NCBI GenBank assembly: GCA_037974665.1
Contig: CM075773.1
Location: 62,340,763-62,404,762, forward strand
Reading direction: 5' to 3'
DNA: 64,000 nucleotides
Source: Ehretia macrophylla
Lineage: Eukaryota; Streptophyta; Magnoliopsida; Boraginales; Ehretiaceae
The notes beneath the pieces are model-generated. The model did no database searches, was not told the origin of the DNA, and worked only from the letters and a program-made list of their open reading frames with translations. Below, in pieces: positions 21,893-34,116 of this stretch (its first letter is position 1; each line of letters begins with the position of its first letter). The position numbers and the translations under genes were made by a program.

Positions 21893-22885
21893 TTTATAAC
21901 ATGCACGAATCCCCCTATGATTTTAAAAAGTGTGTATACGTCCTCATCCATCTATCAACCGTTAGTTTTTTAACAACAATAGTATATTTGACACTTACAC
22001 CTTTTTATAAAAGTAAAAAAAAAGAAGTGAAAATTAGATAAGCTATGTCTTTTAAAAATTAACAAAAAATAATAATAATCAGAAAAAAATGGATTTGCAG
22101 CAAGAAAAAAAAACAGATTTGCAACAAAAAGAAAAAAAATAGTCTACCCCACCCCTAGTACCACCACTGCCACCAACACCATCACCATCATCACCAATAC
22201 CACTATTACACCTACCAACACCATAACCATTACCACTATCCCCCACCCCCACCCTACAAACATCACCACTAGCCGCCATCATAAAATACCTCTACCACAC
22301 AGCCATTACTACCACAAAATGAAAACTCACACATACATATCGGAAACACACACACACAAATCGAAACACACACATACACATAGCACAAAACATACACACA
22401 CGCAGCCTAACACGTGCAATTTTGGGTTGAGAGTTGGGGTTTCTGATATAGGGTTGAGGGTGGTGGGATTTGGGGGTAGTGGTAGCGGGTAGAGGTGGAA
22501 ATGGTGCTGACAGGGGTGAGGGTGGTGGTGAAGGCTACTAATGGTGTTGGGGTGGGGGTGGGGTTACCTAGGGCGTAAGGAGTTGGGGATGATGGTTGCA
22601 TTTTTTTATTTTTTAAAGCTGGTTGTAAGAATAAAAGAAGGAAAATACTATTATATCAAAATAAGGGAATTTTGGTTCAGTAAAATAATCTTTCTAAGTA
22701 AATCACTCACAAATTCACACATCGCGCGCATGTGGCACAATTGCCGTTAAGTTGGACGAATTTTTTAACGGAAGGGATATTACGCACTATTTTATCAAAC
22801 CACAAGAGGGAAACATGCACATTAAAAAGCATAGGGGCAAACTTGCACATAAGTAAAACCACAGGGGGTCTTGTGCCGTTTACCC

Positions 22886-23126
22886 AAGAAATAATGTTGG
22901 GTTCATATTCTACTCATTGTCGAAGATTGGGCCTACTTGCACTTTCGCTTATTAGGCTGGGATTTTATTCTTTCTTAATTTTCTCATTTCGAAAGAAATA
23001 GTTGAGATTTAAAATGATCAAATCTAATAGTTCATGATTCACCTATAATATAAAAGAGTTAGTAACAAGAGGATCTTGATGGCTTGTAAAGGTGGGGGAT
23101 GTCGTAAAGAGCTAGCAAAAAAAGGA
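22886..23126. other. Unclassified sequence
   Basis: No supported structure. Confidence 0.35.
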
Positions 23127-23260
23127 TTTTGCTTTTAAATGAGTTGGTAACTTAATATGGTATTAGAGTTTAGATACAAAAAAATTCTAGATTCAAAACT
23201 CACTGCGAATGTGTCGAACACAATAAATGAATGCAATAGACTCATTTCTATGAAGAAAGT
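23127..23260 (+). repeat. TRIM-like fragment
   Basis: CTTTTAAATGAGTTGGTAAC, then TTAATA followed by TGGTATTAGAGTTTAG, matches the LTR end and primer site of the TRIM at 7585, with the following AGATTCAAAACTCACTG like the inner part. The other end was not found. Confidence 0.5.
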
Positions 23261-24423
23261 TATAGTTCCCATAACTTCTTCCTATTGTGAAGTTCCATAT
23301 TTCATTTCTATCTTATTGGAGAGATAATCTCCAATAACGCTTTCTAATTTTTTCCTATTAGAAGGAGTGAAAATAATTTCTTCATATTTCATGGAGTTTT
23401 TTTTTTTTGTTTCACTCAAATAGTAAAAGAAAAGAGATCCAAAGAAAACTAAAATTTAGGGGCACTCGTTAAGTCTTAGGTGGCAATTTAATACTTTATG
23501 GCAAACTGAGATTTAAATGAACATGTAGGAGTCAAACTGTGTTTATAAACCCTGAAGCTTTTACAGTAGAAACTCCAATATTGAAAGGAAAACAACCCCA
23601 AAGGAAAAATAATATAATTACAGGGGGCACTTTTGCAAATAAGGGAGCAAAGTGTATTGATGTCGACTTCATTAATACATCCTTTATTAACACGGCTACA
23701 AATTAGCTCACGTGTTTTCTCAAGCAAATAGAACAAGGTGCACCTCTCATATTTTTTCTCAAGTATACGGATCAACAATGTCTCAGGAGGGAAATGCTTA
23801 AAAAACGATAGCTGAACAATTTGGATAACATATGGGGTCGGACTAACACACACCCACAGCGAGACAAATCTGACTAATGTTTTTAAGACTTTTCCTATCT
23901 CAATATTATGTTCATCTGATTCATAGCCGAAGCTTTAAATGGACACCTTTTAAGTTGTTTTTTGTTGCAATAAAGTACCACATCTGATTGAAAGAAAGTG
24001 TAGACTTTTCACTGGCTACTTTCTCACTTAGGAACAAATATTTGATAGGAGTTCAAATGATGTTAAAAGCCGATTGTACATTAGGAAAAAAGGTATAAAT
24101 TGAATGCATTTAATTTCTCTAGTTGTCTTGCCCGGAATTTGTATATTAGCATGCTCAGCAAGGCATGTTATTTTGCTTTATTTTTTGTATAGTTTTGGAA
24201 TGATGAATGAGAATCGCTCTTGGTTATTTAGCAAAAAGAAATAGGGTGCAAATTTTGTTTACTCAATACTTAAGCATAAGACCTTAGAGAGAAAAGAGTT
24301 TTGAACGGTGAAGATAACGTAAGATGTGACGACCTTTCTTATAAGCCCTTTCACATTTAAAATACGTTCTTCACATGGGATAAGTATGAACTTAAAATTT
24401 TTTGTATGACTTACATGATCACC
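23261..24423. other. Unclassified sequence
   Basis: A 121-codon minus-strand frame at 23488-23853 resembles nothing I know. No terminal repeats seen. Confidence 0.4.
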
Positions 24424-25099
24424 TGTTAGGAATCGATAGTGATCCTAGTTTGATTAGCCTTGTTGGATTTATTTATTGACGCATAGGATTAAAATTAACG
24501 AGTAGAAATATAGACTTATGTAATTTGACATAAGGTAAGTTAGGACTCTCTTGTTTTAATAATGATGGACCGTAAAATAATGCTATGGCAAAACATAAAA
24601 CCTAGAAGCTAAATTATATACTTGGATCGAAATATTAGACTCAAAGTAGAATTGGGCCACAGCCTGGCAGAAGACTTGGTCAATAATGTGAGCAAGTCAT
24701 TGTCTATTTCAAACACAATCTTAACCACTCGAGAGAAGGATAAGCCCATTCCTCCATTTCGAGGCTAAAGGTCCGGATGAGGGGGGAACAGTCCCCATGA
24801 TCATTGTAGGACAACTCCATATTCTCCAACTAAATCATAGGCACCACTTCGCTTATAAAAGGACCACTCAAACACTCGAAAAATGTATCTAAACTCTAAT
24901 TACGCACAGTGAATTGCTCACTAGGCTTTCTATAAGCTATTTTTGTCCTTATAACTAACTTAAGAATCGAATGAGGATCCCATAGACAACACCTTAGGTC
25001 CTTTGTTTTGCAAATACCCAACTCGGTATCACACCTTCTTGGTTCGGGAAGGCGGGCCTTGCTCTATATTGGTGGCATAATACAAACCCAATCTTAACA
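24424..25099 (+). repeat. LTR-like sequence, probably gypsy-type
   Basis: The stretch could start TGTTAGGAATCG and end CTTAACA. It has a TATA-like box (GCTTATAAAAGG, near 24850) followed by text typical of plant gypsy R-U5 regions (CCCAACTCGGTATCACACC...GGTTCGGGAAGGCGGG). The five bases on either side (TCACC, AAATA) do not agree, so the ends, or its solo status, are not proven. Confidence 0.45.
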
Positions 25100-25328
25100 A
25101 ATATAAATCTTGAATATATGTAGTTATGTTATCAAAATAAAATTTCTAGTAAATTCTGACTTTGCTTGACTTGCTTCAATATATTGAAATATTGATTCAT
25201 GTTGTTTTATAAAGTATTCTTGAAGTGAATTGCTTAATTGTCACATCTCTATTGTTATCTTGGGCCATTCTACCTTTGTTATTAAGATGTATTATTTCTG
25301 ATTTTTCGATGTGGGATAAGTATATATT

Positions 25329-25446
25329 CTAACAACAAGAGTTGTGAATATCTTCAAAAATGTAGGTGATATCCACTAGAGGGGCAATTAAACGATCAGT
25401 TTCTGCTTTAAAGAGAACTTCCGAATCCATTTCATCTATAAGGTTT
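25329..25446 (-). pseudogene. C-terminal half of an RNase H-like (RVT_3) pseudogene
   Basis: On the minus strand the frame reads NLIDEMDSEVLFKAETDRL and on to YIFEDIHN, ending at a TAG on 25331-25329. It looks like the back half of the RNase H-like domain found at the end of plant LINEs and in domesticated relatives. Its front half lies 8.3 kb away at 33763-34037, on the other side of the inserted copia element; the join keeps the frame once one TSD copy is removed. Confidence 0.6.
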
Positions 25447-25451
25447 TTGAG

Positions 25452-25808
25452 TGTTGGATTTGGGACGGGTCGTCCAATATGGGTTGACCTGACCCGACCC
25501 ATTTATGGGTATGGAAATTATGGGAAGTTATTCAACTTCCCACAACTTCTGATATCTAAGAAAAAAGAGACGTCCTTTTTTCTTAGACATCAGATACAAA
25601 AAAAAAAGACAATGAGTCTTCTTCTCATCTTCTCTACTCTCTCTCTCAATCTCTCTTACTATGTCTATAGTGCATAGACATCAAAATCAAACCGGCATTT
25701 AAGTTGTGGCAATATAGTCCAAGATCGAATATGTATTTTGGACTTCGATTCGCGGTAGTTTAACGGTGGAACGATCGTGGTTAATTCCTGCAGACTCTTC
25801 CGCATACT
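25452..25808 (+). repeat. 5' LTR (TG...CT)
   Basis: Contains a small inverted repeat, GAAGTT/AACTTC near 25530-25550, and an inverted pair TTTCTTAGACATCAGAT with ATCTAAGAAAAAA. About 92 % identical to 33401-33757 by eye. Confidence 0.85.
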
Positions 25809-26629
25809 ACGAGATTGTTGGTTCTCCATAGATATTTGATCTCTGCAGTATATATGTGTATATGCATGTTTTTGAGCAATTTTTAACGTAATAATTGTTA
25901 ATTTATGTTTTTGTGAAGTATCATAAGTATGTGTATTTTTGGTAATGGTAGAAAGTGCTCGTTGTAAGGATTCTAACAGAGCAAATTTCGTAATTTTTCG
26001 TTAAGTAATGAATTTATTATGAATTTTTAAAGTTTAATTGTCAAACTGATTAAAACATTTTTTTTGCATTTTTTCGTCACTGTTTTGGCCTTTTTTCATG
26101 TCTGTATCATGCTCCAAAATTTTTTTATTTGGTACTATTAGAACGGGCTCGTTGAAAGCTTTCCGTAGATATGTAATTCTCTAATTTTGAGCTTAAAATG
26201 CATGAGATATGATTTTTGGAAGATTTTCGTGAAAATCTAAAAAAAGTTGGACTAGTGCGTGTTTTTGGTGTAGTGTGTGCGCGACAAAAAACGTGAAACG
26301 TTGGCTGAATATGGGTCTGGACATAGGGGCCAGGTGGCCCAATCGTGGGATGCCACGTGGCCGCGCACTTTTTTTTTGTGGCTGAGGATTTTTAAAAAAA
26401 AAAAAAAAAAGGAAAACAAAATAGGGTCATTGCAACTTGTGTCAGACGTGATTGAACATACATGTTCAATCACGTCTGAACATCAAGTAGTGGGCCACGT
26501 GGCTCAATTAAGATACGCCACGTGGCCATGTGCCATTTAAACTTTTTTTTTTTTTTAATAAAAAAAAAAAAAAAAAAAACAGAATTAAATTTTGTTTTTA
26601 ATTCTTAGCTCTCAAATGTGACTTGCCTT

Positions 26630-26860
26630 GGCTTGTGATATGGTGGCTCGGCTAAGAGGCTCGGCTCGACTTGGAGGCTTGGCTCGTCGGCTCGGCTTGC
26701 TCAGTCGGCTCCGGCTCGGCTTGAAGGCTCGGCTTGGTGGCTCGACTAACAGTTCAGCTTGGTGGCTTACTTAACGGCTTGGCTTTATAGCTCAGCTCAT
26801 GGCTCGGCTCGGCTCGGCTTAGTTTTGGCTTGGCTTGGCTCGGCTTGGCATTTAAAAAAA
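26630..26860. repeat. GGCTCGGCTT minisatellite
   Basis: Imperfect tandem units of GGCTCGGCTTG with variants (GGCTTGGCTCG, GGCTCGACTTG) lie in the copia leader. Confidence 0.85.
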
Positions 26861-26930
26861 AAAAAATATTAATACATATGTTGTATTATTGTTATTATTA
26901 TTATTTTTTTTGGCCCACATCTTTATGATG

Positions 26931-27170
26931 TTTTTATAAATGACCCCATAACTTTGTATTATTTACGTTTTGATCACATAACTTTGTGTTATTTAAGGTT
27001 TGATCCCATAACTTTGTATTATTTATGGATTGATCTCATAACTTTGTATTATTTACAGTTTGACCCCATAACTTTATGTTATTTATGATTTGACCTCAAA
27101 ACTTTATATTATTTATAGTTTGACCCCATAACTATGTATTATTTTTGATCTAGCCCATTACCTTAGTGGT
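26931..27170. repeat. 30 bp tandem repeat, about 7-8 units
   Basis: Units of 30 bp built on TGACCCCATAACTTTGTATT plus ATTTACGTTT follow each other from 26931; later units fade. All lie in the leader of the TG...CT copia element. Confidence 0.88.
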
Positions 27171-27414
27171 AATTAAAATTTTTTTTTTATACTTTATGTT
27201 CTTCTTTTGGCCTATTATCTCTGTAATAATATCATTTTTGACCCCCATGTTCTCAATTAGGGCCATTATCTTTGTGATAATTGTGTTTTAGGCTTCTATT
27301 TCTCGCAGAACAAGTATATAATTTAAATTAATTTCAATTTAGACATGAAATCGTGAGTGATTTCATTTAATTACCCAAATTTCTTTGTGATTCAATTGTA
27401 ATTATTACAATATA

Positions 27415-27625
27415 TTCATGAAATTTTTGTAATTTTATATAAATGCCTAAAATTTGTATCATTTCCTTGCAATATTTACAATAAGGGGCATGAAATTTTT
27501 GTAATTTTATTTAAATTTTGAAATTTGTGTAATTACGTTGGAATCTTTACAACAAGTGACATGAAATTTTTGTAATTTTATTTCATAGTATGAAATTTAT
27601 GTCATTTCATCATACAACTTGTCGT
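27415..27625. repeat. About 71 bp tandem repeat, three units
   Basis: CATGAAATTTTTGTAATTTT recurs at 27417, 27489 and 27560, with similar spacers (TTACAAYAAG..), giving a period of 71-72 bp. Confidence 0.8.
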
Positions 27626-28556
27626 GTACAATATTAATAGATGCTATGTGCACTATTAATTTTTGAAATTAATTGATTGGATCATTATGTACTAAAGTTG
27701 TTTATTTTTTCGAGGACTTTAGTGGTCATTTAAGGATTGTGCGAGTTAAACAACCCGCGAGAAATACTCCCAACACTACTGACCATATGAACACACATTG
27801 TTGTGGGCCCAAAATGATTATCCCTTAAATTTTGTTATTCTTATAATTATATGATGGGATAATTTGATGAGCATGTGATAGTCATATGTGATTTCATGCA
27901 TAATGTCAGACCGCACCCTTATTTCTCTTAACATGTAGAACCAAAATGTGTCTTTTGGATCTCAATAAGTTTGAGATAGCTTATATGTGCCTAATAATCA
28001 TGGTCTACATGTGTAAAGAGAATTGAATGTGTTAATTTTTGTGGACCGGACTGAGTTATAAACGGATGGAGAACATTGAAGAGTGCTTAATTATGTCTAA
28101 CATTATTAGTTATTTTATATGTTAAATATTTTTTCATGTTCATCTCATGATAATATTTGTATTTATCATCATTCTTTTATTATAATCTTCTACTGCATAT
28201 GTTATTAAATTAATAATTAGTTTATTAATCCTTTATCTGAGTGGGAGTCCTAAGATTGGAATTGGTGTGATTCTAATCTAGAACTATTAGTTCTCACACA
28301 TGTAAATTTATGTAATTCATATACAGAACTAATATTTCTACTCGGATAGGATTAAATTGTGATAATTGTGACATTTGAATTTGACAGGTTGTACTACAAT
28401 GTGTTGGTATTATATCTTATGTCACTTTATTATATTTAAATACTTGTTCAAGTAGAATTAAACATCTAAATGTGCTAGTATCAAACATCCAAAATATGTC
28501 TATGTTGTGGTTATTATTAATAATAGCCAAAACATCATTTTGCCCTCAACCAAAGG

Positions 28557-31500
28557 AAAACTGAACGGTGATGATTGCCGAACATGGCATCATATAGTTC
28601 AGAACATCCTTGAGGAGCAAATAGGTGCTTGGAAAATTGAGTTATGTTGTGGTGAACCATTAGGGTGGAAACACCACTCCGCATAAGAGGTAAAAGCCTA
28701 TCGGGTTGGAAAAATGCTAATGCTTGCATCACATTGCTGAGCATTATGCATATTGCCTCATTATTTATTACGAAGTAAGACCTACTGACGTGGGGATTTT
28801 GAAAGCTTGAAAGAGAAGTTCAGTGAAATTTCTATTTCTAAGCTAAGTCAGCTTATAATCAAGTTCGACAGATGCTAGAAGCGCCTCAATGCTACTGAGA
28901 GGTAGCATTTTTGAGATGTCGAACATAATTAGAGAACTGAAGGCAGTTGGCCACATTCTCACTAATGAACAACTAGTGTAAGTTGTCATATTATCCTTTC
29001 CATCTAGCTGAGTGCACATAATTGTCAACATGACGTACAATAGGAATGTTAAGACGTTTCAAACATAAAACGTCAACTGGAGATTGTAGGTAATGCCTCT
29101 TAGCCATCTAGGCCATTGGTCAAGCTTATGTAGCTAAGTCCAATAAACAAGGGTCATGAGGATCCAAGCACAAGGGGCAATGACTCCAATGATAAAAAGA
29201 AAGGATAAGCTGACTGAGAGGCCAAGAACGTTAGACGTATATGTGACAAATTTGAGCTATGTACTACAATTGTCATAAAAACGGTCACTAAGCTCGAAAT
29301 TGCCTTGAGCCGAAGACTAAGCATCTAACCCTATAACTAGACATGAATGAGCATTTATAATACCATTAGATTTTGGGTGAATTACGGTGGATGTTTGTAG
29401 GAAATAATCCGAGAGTTGAAGACAAGGGCATCGGCACTTGTTAGCTTCCACTATGTGATGGTCAAACTCTAATTTTTTCCATGCATCCTATAAGCTCCGA
29501 TTCTAGAAATACATGGTCTATGGATCAAATTCTTTTACGATTAGGTTCTCAACTTCGTATATATGGAACTCAGTCAAATTGTTAGGAACAACTCATTATA
29601 AATATGGCTATATATTGTGGATGCTCTGCTTGTTCTATACACTGAACATGAAGAACCATTGCTATATAAATATGTGTTTTTAACGCTATATAGTTGAAAT
29701 TTGTAGTATAGCAAGCTAGACATATTGAGAAAAATAGAATGCACAGACTCACAAGAGAAGGTCTTTTGAGCTTGTGATTTGCATAATTCTATCTGCCTCT
29801 GTGTGCAAGTTGTCTAGCTAATAACTCCACGGTAAAAATGTTTGGCGAAGGCTTGCGAGCTAGTTTTCAATTGTCTTGAATTCATCTTGAAATCTATGGT
29901 CCAAAGAATGATAGGGAGAGACATGAGGCATTTCGTTACTTTTCTCAAAGCTTTCACAAGTGTTGGTCTTGCCTTTTTTTTGTTCTCACATGTCCGAAGT
30001 TTAATTGCTTTGGATGATATTTTAATCATGTTGAGAATCAAACCAACATAATGAGAAATCTTTGAGAACCGATCTAGTTCGGTGATATTGATTTGATTTG
30101 TTCAAAACAATTTGTGACAAAAAAATGTATGACGTGAGGGCTAAATATTTTCGACACTTCACAACTATGAGATGTTGTAGAAGAAGGGATAAAACCTCAT
30201 TGGATGTGGTTAAGTATATGTTGGCTCATGTAGTTTTCTCAATTTTGTGTTGAGAATAAATAACTGCCACATAGATATCTACTTGACCGAGAGCCCCATA
30301 AATCAGTCACTTCAACTCTCTATGCGTCATGGACAGGTGGTGAACTAGTCTCCGATGACTTATGACTATGTGAGTTGACCACTTTTGTTCATCACATTTC
30401 TCATGAGCTTGAGAAATTTAAACCAAAAGGAAATATGTGTATTTCCATTTGGTACTTTGAACGCTCCAAAGGAAAAGTTCATTGCTAAACAGATAGTGGG
30501 AGTGTGTCTGAACTCAACATTCTTGGATATAGAATTTCTTAGTAGGAGATTTAGTTTTCTGAATTGAATACTCCTAATGGTCCTATCTCTCATAAATTTT
30601 TAGTTGAAATGAGGATTTGCTTCCGTTCACTGATCCAAGTGAGAGAGAAACACGTTTGGTTTGGTTTGGTCTACTTGAATTTGTTTCAAGATCAAAGTGA
30701 GTTTGTCTCATAACCAAAATGAGTATGTCTCATAAACCGGTTTGTGGATCATGTTTACTTGCAATAGTAATATAGGTTTGATCACTCAAATCTGTTTCGT
30801 GATCAATATAAGTTTGTTTCACTATCGAGTGATTATGAAAATAAGTTTTTCATTTGATTACTAGTTAAGACGATGATGGATCTTAGATAGTGGCTGAAAT
30901 TCTCTCATCTTTTTGTAAGGAAAAGTTGGATGAAAAACAATGAAAGAACAATTGGATTTAATATCAAATAGAAGCTCGCCAATGACTAAAAGTTGTACCC
31001 AAATTGAGAGTATAACTTGCAAGCAAACCTTCTTTCATTGTTAGGTTTGTCTCTATTCACCTATTTCTGATCATGTCACCTTATTGAACCTCAAATTATA
31101 TCAGATGGATGTAAATGTGATGTTTCTTAGTGGAGAAATGCAAGAAGAATTCATTATGTATGATCTTCAAATGGTTCAATAAGGCATATGCGTATATGTC
31201 AATTGATCTGAGAGTAGATATGTGGTTCTATATCTCTAGATAGATGATATCATTGATCAGAAATGACAAGGAGTACGTAGTCACTATCAGGAAGTGGTTA
31301 GTTGTCCTTAACTTTGTGGGATAAAGGACATTGGTGGAGTAACTTATGTGTTTAGAGTCAAGATCCAGATGGGTCAATCTAAGATTCTTGTTTTTGTTGC
31401 AAGAGTCATATGTCAAGCAAGTTCTTGAATGACTCAACGCGTAAGTCTACAAACCAGTGGATGCTTATGTAACTGAGGGATAAAGCCTAAGCCAAGGGAA

Positions 31501-32110
31501 CTGTCCCCAATGCCAGAATAGACTGATGAGATAAAATGTTCCTTATTCAAGCATCATGAGAAGCCCTGTATATATTGTGGTATGTACATGGCCAGATATT
31601 CGTTTTTGCCATGGAATTGATATGTTGTTATCAATCACAGACTTAGACAAGCTTGTTGGAGCATTGTCAAAAGGATCTTGAGGTATTTGAAAGGCAACTT
31701 AGATTGTGCCTATGCCATTGAAATGTTGATCTTTATCAGTAGAGATCTACAAGTGTTAATTTAGGTGATAACCCAGATAAGCGTAAAGTTACCTCTTATG
31801 TTTTCTTGCTGGTCAATAGCACGACTTTGTGGAATAGCAAGAAACAAATATTCATAGTATTGTCAATTGTGGAAATTGAGCTGTGTGGCATGCTCAACAA
31901 TTATGCAAAAGGCAGTATAGCTCGAGAGATTATGATGGACTTGAGATGAGTCAGTTGCTAGACAGGCAATGACGATCTATTGTGTCCACTAATTATCCAT
32001 CGCCTATGCTAATGATCCTAAATTTTATGGCGAGACCTAGTACATAGACATTATGGCTTTGTGTCATAAAAGGAAGTGATTGTGGAACATTCACCTATGC
32101 AAGAGAAGGC
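28557..32110 (+). pseudogene. Heavily decayed copia gag-pol
   Basis: Short pieces in shifting frames still match copia proteins in the right order. Gag: at about 28805-29080, LKEKFSEISISKLSQL, then a stretch like IRELKAVGHILTNEQLV. RT: near 31085-31150, LNLKLYQMDVNVMFLSGEMQ. After RT: DIGGVTYVFRVKIQMGQS at about 31320-31375, then RNase H linker RILRYLKGNLDCAYAIE near 31670-31720. The catalytic YVDD motif is lost (IDDI remains at about 31240). Stops occur every few dozen codons, so nothing functional remains. No clear protease or integrase core was found. Confidence 0.7.
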
Positions 32111-33400
32111 AATGACGCACTCGATAAGTCCATATCCAGAGATTTGTATTTGTTGCAATAGAATCTCTAGGATTGCATAGGGCTTGATATTGATATTCTA
32201 TAAAGTGATATGCAATTACTAATGTACTTATACTGGTGAGTATTTGATGCCAGTTCATAGTGAACAAAATTTTTTTCATGTGTTTGTTTACTGCCTTGTC
32301 TTTGTGATAAGTTTGGAAGAAATCGAGTATGAGTATACTAGCACAGGTTGGCATCGAAAAGTATGTCGACAGGTTGATGAGATTGGCTCTCTCACATGAG
32401 CAATCGCCTCTAACGCAGTGGGAACGTGCAGAGATGAGACGATATGAGTTGGTTAGTATTCGTCAGGAAATACTATGCACATATAAGATACGTCGCCTTA
32501 AGTATTGGTTTGGAATTGGTTTCTGTGACAATATTAAGATGAGACCTCTTAATTGTATATGTTACGATTAAAGACTGACATGAGGTCGATATGGATTCCC
32601 ACTATCCATATAACCTGTTTGTAGCCAGATTTGAAACCTTGATTATTAAGTGTATTAAGTTCGAGAATTCATGTTAGTTTCTGAGTGATAATTAGACCAA
32701 GATCTGTACGGTGTTTGATTTAGGTAAAAGACATACGCCCTATATAAAGGAAGTCACACCGTAACACATGTTTCATACCATGTGTGCTTTGCGACCGTAA
32801 AAAAGAAGTGGGTGAATAGATCCCTGCTTCACTACTGTGTGAGTCCTTGAAGCAATAAATGCTTCTTTGGGATACTCTTAGTGACCTACGTTCATATTCT
32901 AATAGGTCAAGTTCAATGTTAGGTACTTTGGTATGTTGCCTAAAGATCACGTTAGATTCGATCATATGGGACATGTCTGGGAAAGCGGTTGACTTGATTT
33001 AGAAGGATATTGAGCGAAGGGAAGACTGTTTGCATCTAGCGCTACATGTGTTCATTGGTCGACTAGTTAGACAATCTTTGTGATTGAATAATCTTTGCGA
33101 TTGAACATAACTATGAATACATGTTTAAGATTTAAAGGTCAAACATGGCCTATGAGGGATAAGGTGTGTGTTGACTGACGTGAACTTAAAATTGGTCTAG
33201 GGTACAGTGGGACATTTTCTTCCGTTGAAGACTGTAACTCTCATGTCATCCCTAATAGGTGCATGGTTTGAGCTTCCACTTGTTGCGTGCTCGTGGGTCG
33301 CATGACTTATTTGCCCGTATGAATTTGATGGTGGTTCCCGATAAGGTTATAGAGAGAGATAGTGGTGGATACGAGTCTACCCATTTGTGCAAGTAGGAGG

Positions 33401-33757
33401 TGTTGGATTTGGGATGGGTCGCCCAATGTGGGTTGACCCGAGCCGACCTATTTATAGGTATGGAAGTTATGGGAAGTTCTTCAACTTCCCACAACTTCTG
33501 ATATCTAAGAAAAAAGAGACGTTCTTTTTTCTTAGACATCAGATACAAGAAAAGAAGACAGTGAGTCTTCTTCTCATCTTCTCTACTCTCTCTCTCAATC
33601 TCTCTTACTATGTCTATAGTGCGTAGACATCAAAATCAAATCGGCATTTAAGTTGTGGCAATATAATCCAAGATCGAACATGTATTTTGAACTCTGATTC
33701 GCGGCTGTTTAACGGTGGAACCAATGTGGCTAATTCCTGTAGACTCTTCTGTATACT
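33401..33757 (+). repeat. 3' LTR (TG...CT)
   Basis: Preceded by AGTAGGAGG, a reasonable polypurine tract at 33392-33400, and ending in ATACT before TSD TTGAG. Confidence 0.85.
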
Positions 33758-33762
33758 TTGAG

Positions 33763-34037
33763 GTTAATATTATATTCGGATTATGAAGATCCGTATTCTG
33801 TGTTAAATTCTTCATTGAGATTAAGTAATCAAGTGCAGTTATGGCAGGCATTGAGCACCCAATAGCTTTTGCTTGAAGTACAGAGCAACATGTCACTTTG
33901 TTACCAATACCAAAGATGATGAAACCATACTCGTTTCTGCAAATTACTACAATTGTTCCCCTTGTGCTATCATTAAAGAATGCATTAGAGTTGAACTTAA
34001 TTCTACATAGATTGCATGCCAAAGGTCTTAATCTTTA
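33763..34037 (-). pseudogene. N-terminal half of an RNase H-like (RVT_3) pseudogene
   Basis: The minus-strand frame reads RIKFNSNAFFNDSTRG, then VICRNEYGFIIFGIGNK, SVLQAKAIGCS, ITALDYLIS. This is the front of the RNase H-like domain of plant LINE ORF2 and of free-standing plant relatives (usual pattern: K-x-N-x-D ... G-x-G-x-V-x-R-D ... A-E-x-x-A). The first catalytic Asp position reads Asn and the Glu of A-E-A reads Lys, and a stop lies upstream at 34037-34035, so it is not active. It joins in frame to 25446-25329. Confidence 0.6.
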
Positions 34038-34116
34038 AAGTTGATAATCTTGAGGGTATTGAATGCCAATAGGTTTTTGCTGGGAGAGCAAGATTGAAAA
34101 CATTAAGATCTATGAA

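Larger units (their letters stand above)
15044..22885. mobile_element. MULE-like long-TIR element interrupted by a copia element
   Basis: Left end GGGTAAACGGCAC (15045) and right end GTGCCGTTTACCC (22873-22885) are inverted copies and continue to match as ACTTATGTGCA and CCCCTA phrases. The flanking nine bases GAGAATTAA and AAGAAATAA agree at seven positions, in line with an aged 9 bp TSD. The copia element at 15108-21892 sits 64 bp inside the left end, leaving an original element of about 1.05 kb. The right arm (21898-22885) holds a CACCACC block (22141-22290), CACACA runs (22330-22410) and a G-rich block (22425-22590). Confidence 0.75.
25452..33757 (+). mobile_element. Decayed Ty1/copia element with TG...CT LTRs, TSD TTGAG
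   Basis: Two 357 bp LTRs (25452-25808; 33401-33757) start TGTTGGATTTGGG and end ATACT. TTGAG flanks both sides (25447-25451; 33758-33762). The last bases of each LTR are CT, not CA; TG..CT is a known uncommon LTR terminus, reported mostly in copia elements. The interior carries tandem repeats at 26630-27620 and relics of gag and pol at 28557-32110. It interrupts an RNase H-like pseudogene. Confidence 0.85.

Noticed and set aside
23488..23853. 121-codon minus-strand frame as a host gene
   Set aside because: No domain, no splice or promoter signals seen, AT-rich region where such frames arise by chance.
24424..25099. Complete solo LTR with TSD
   Set aside because: TG..CA-type ends can be proposed but the flanking five bases do not agree; kept only as LTR-like.
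26931..27170. Regular repeats that could suggest a CRISPR-like array
   Set aside because: Units are contiguous with no unique spacers, and the organism is a plant.
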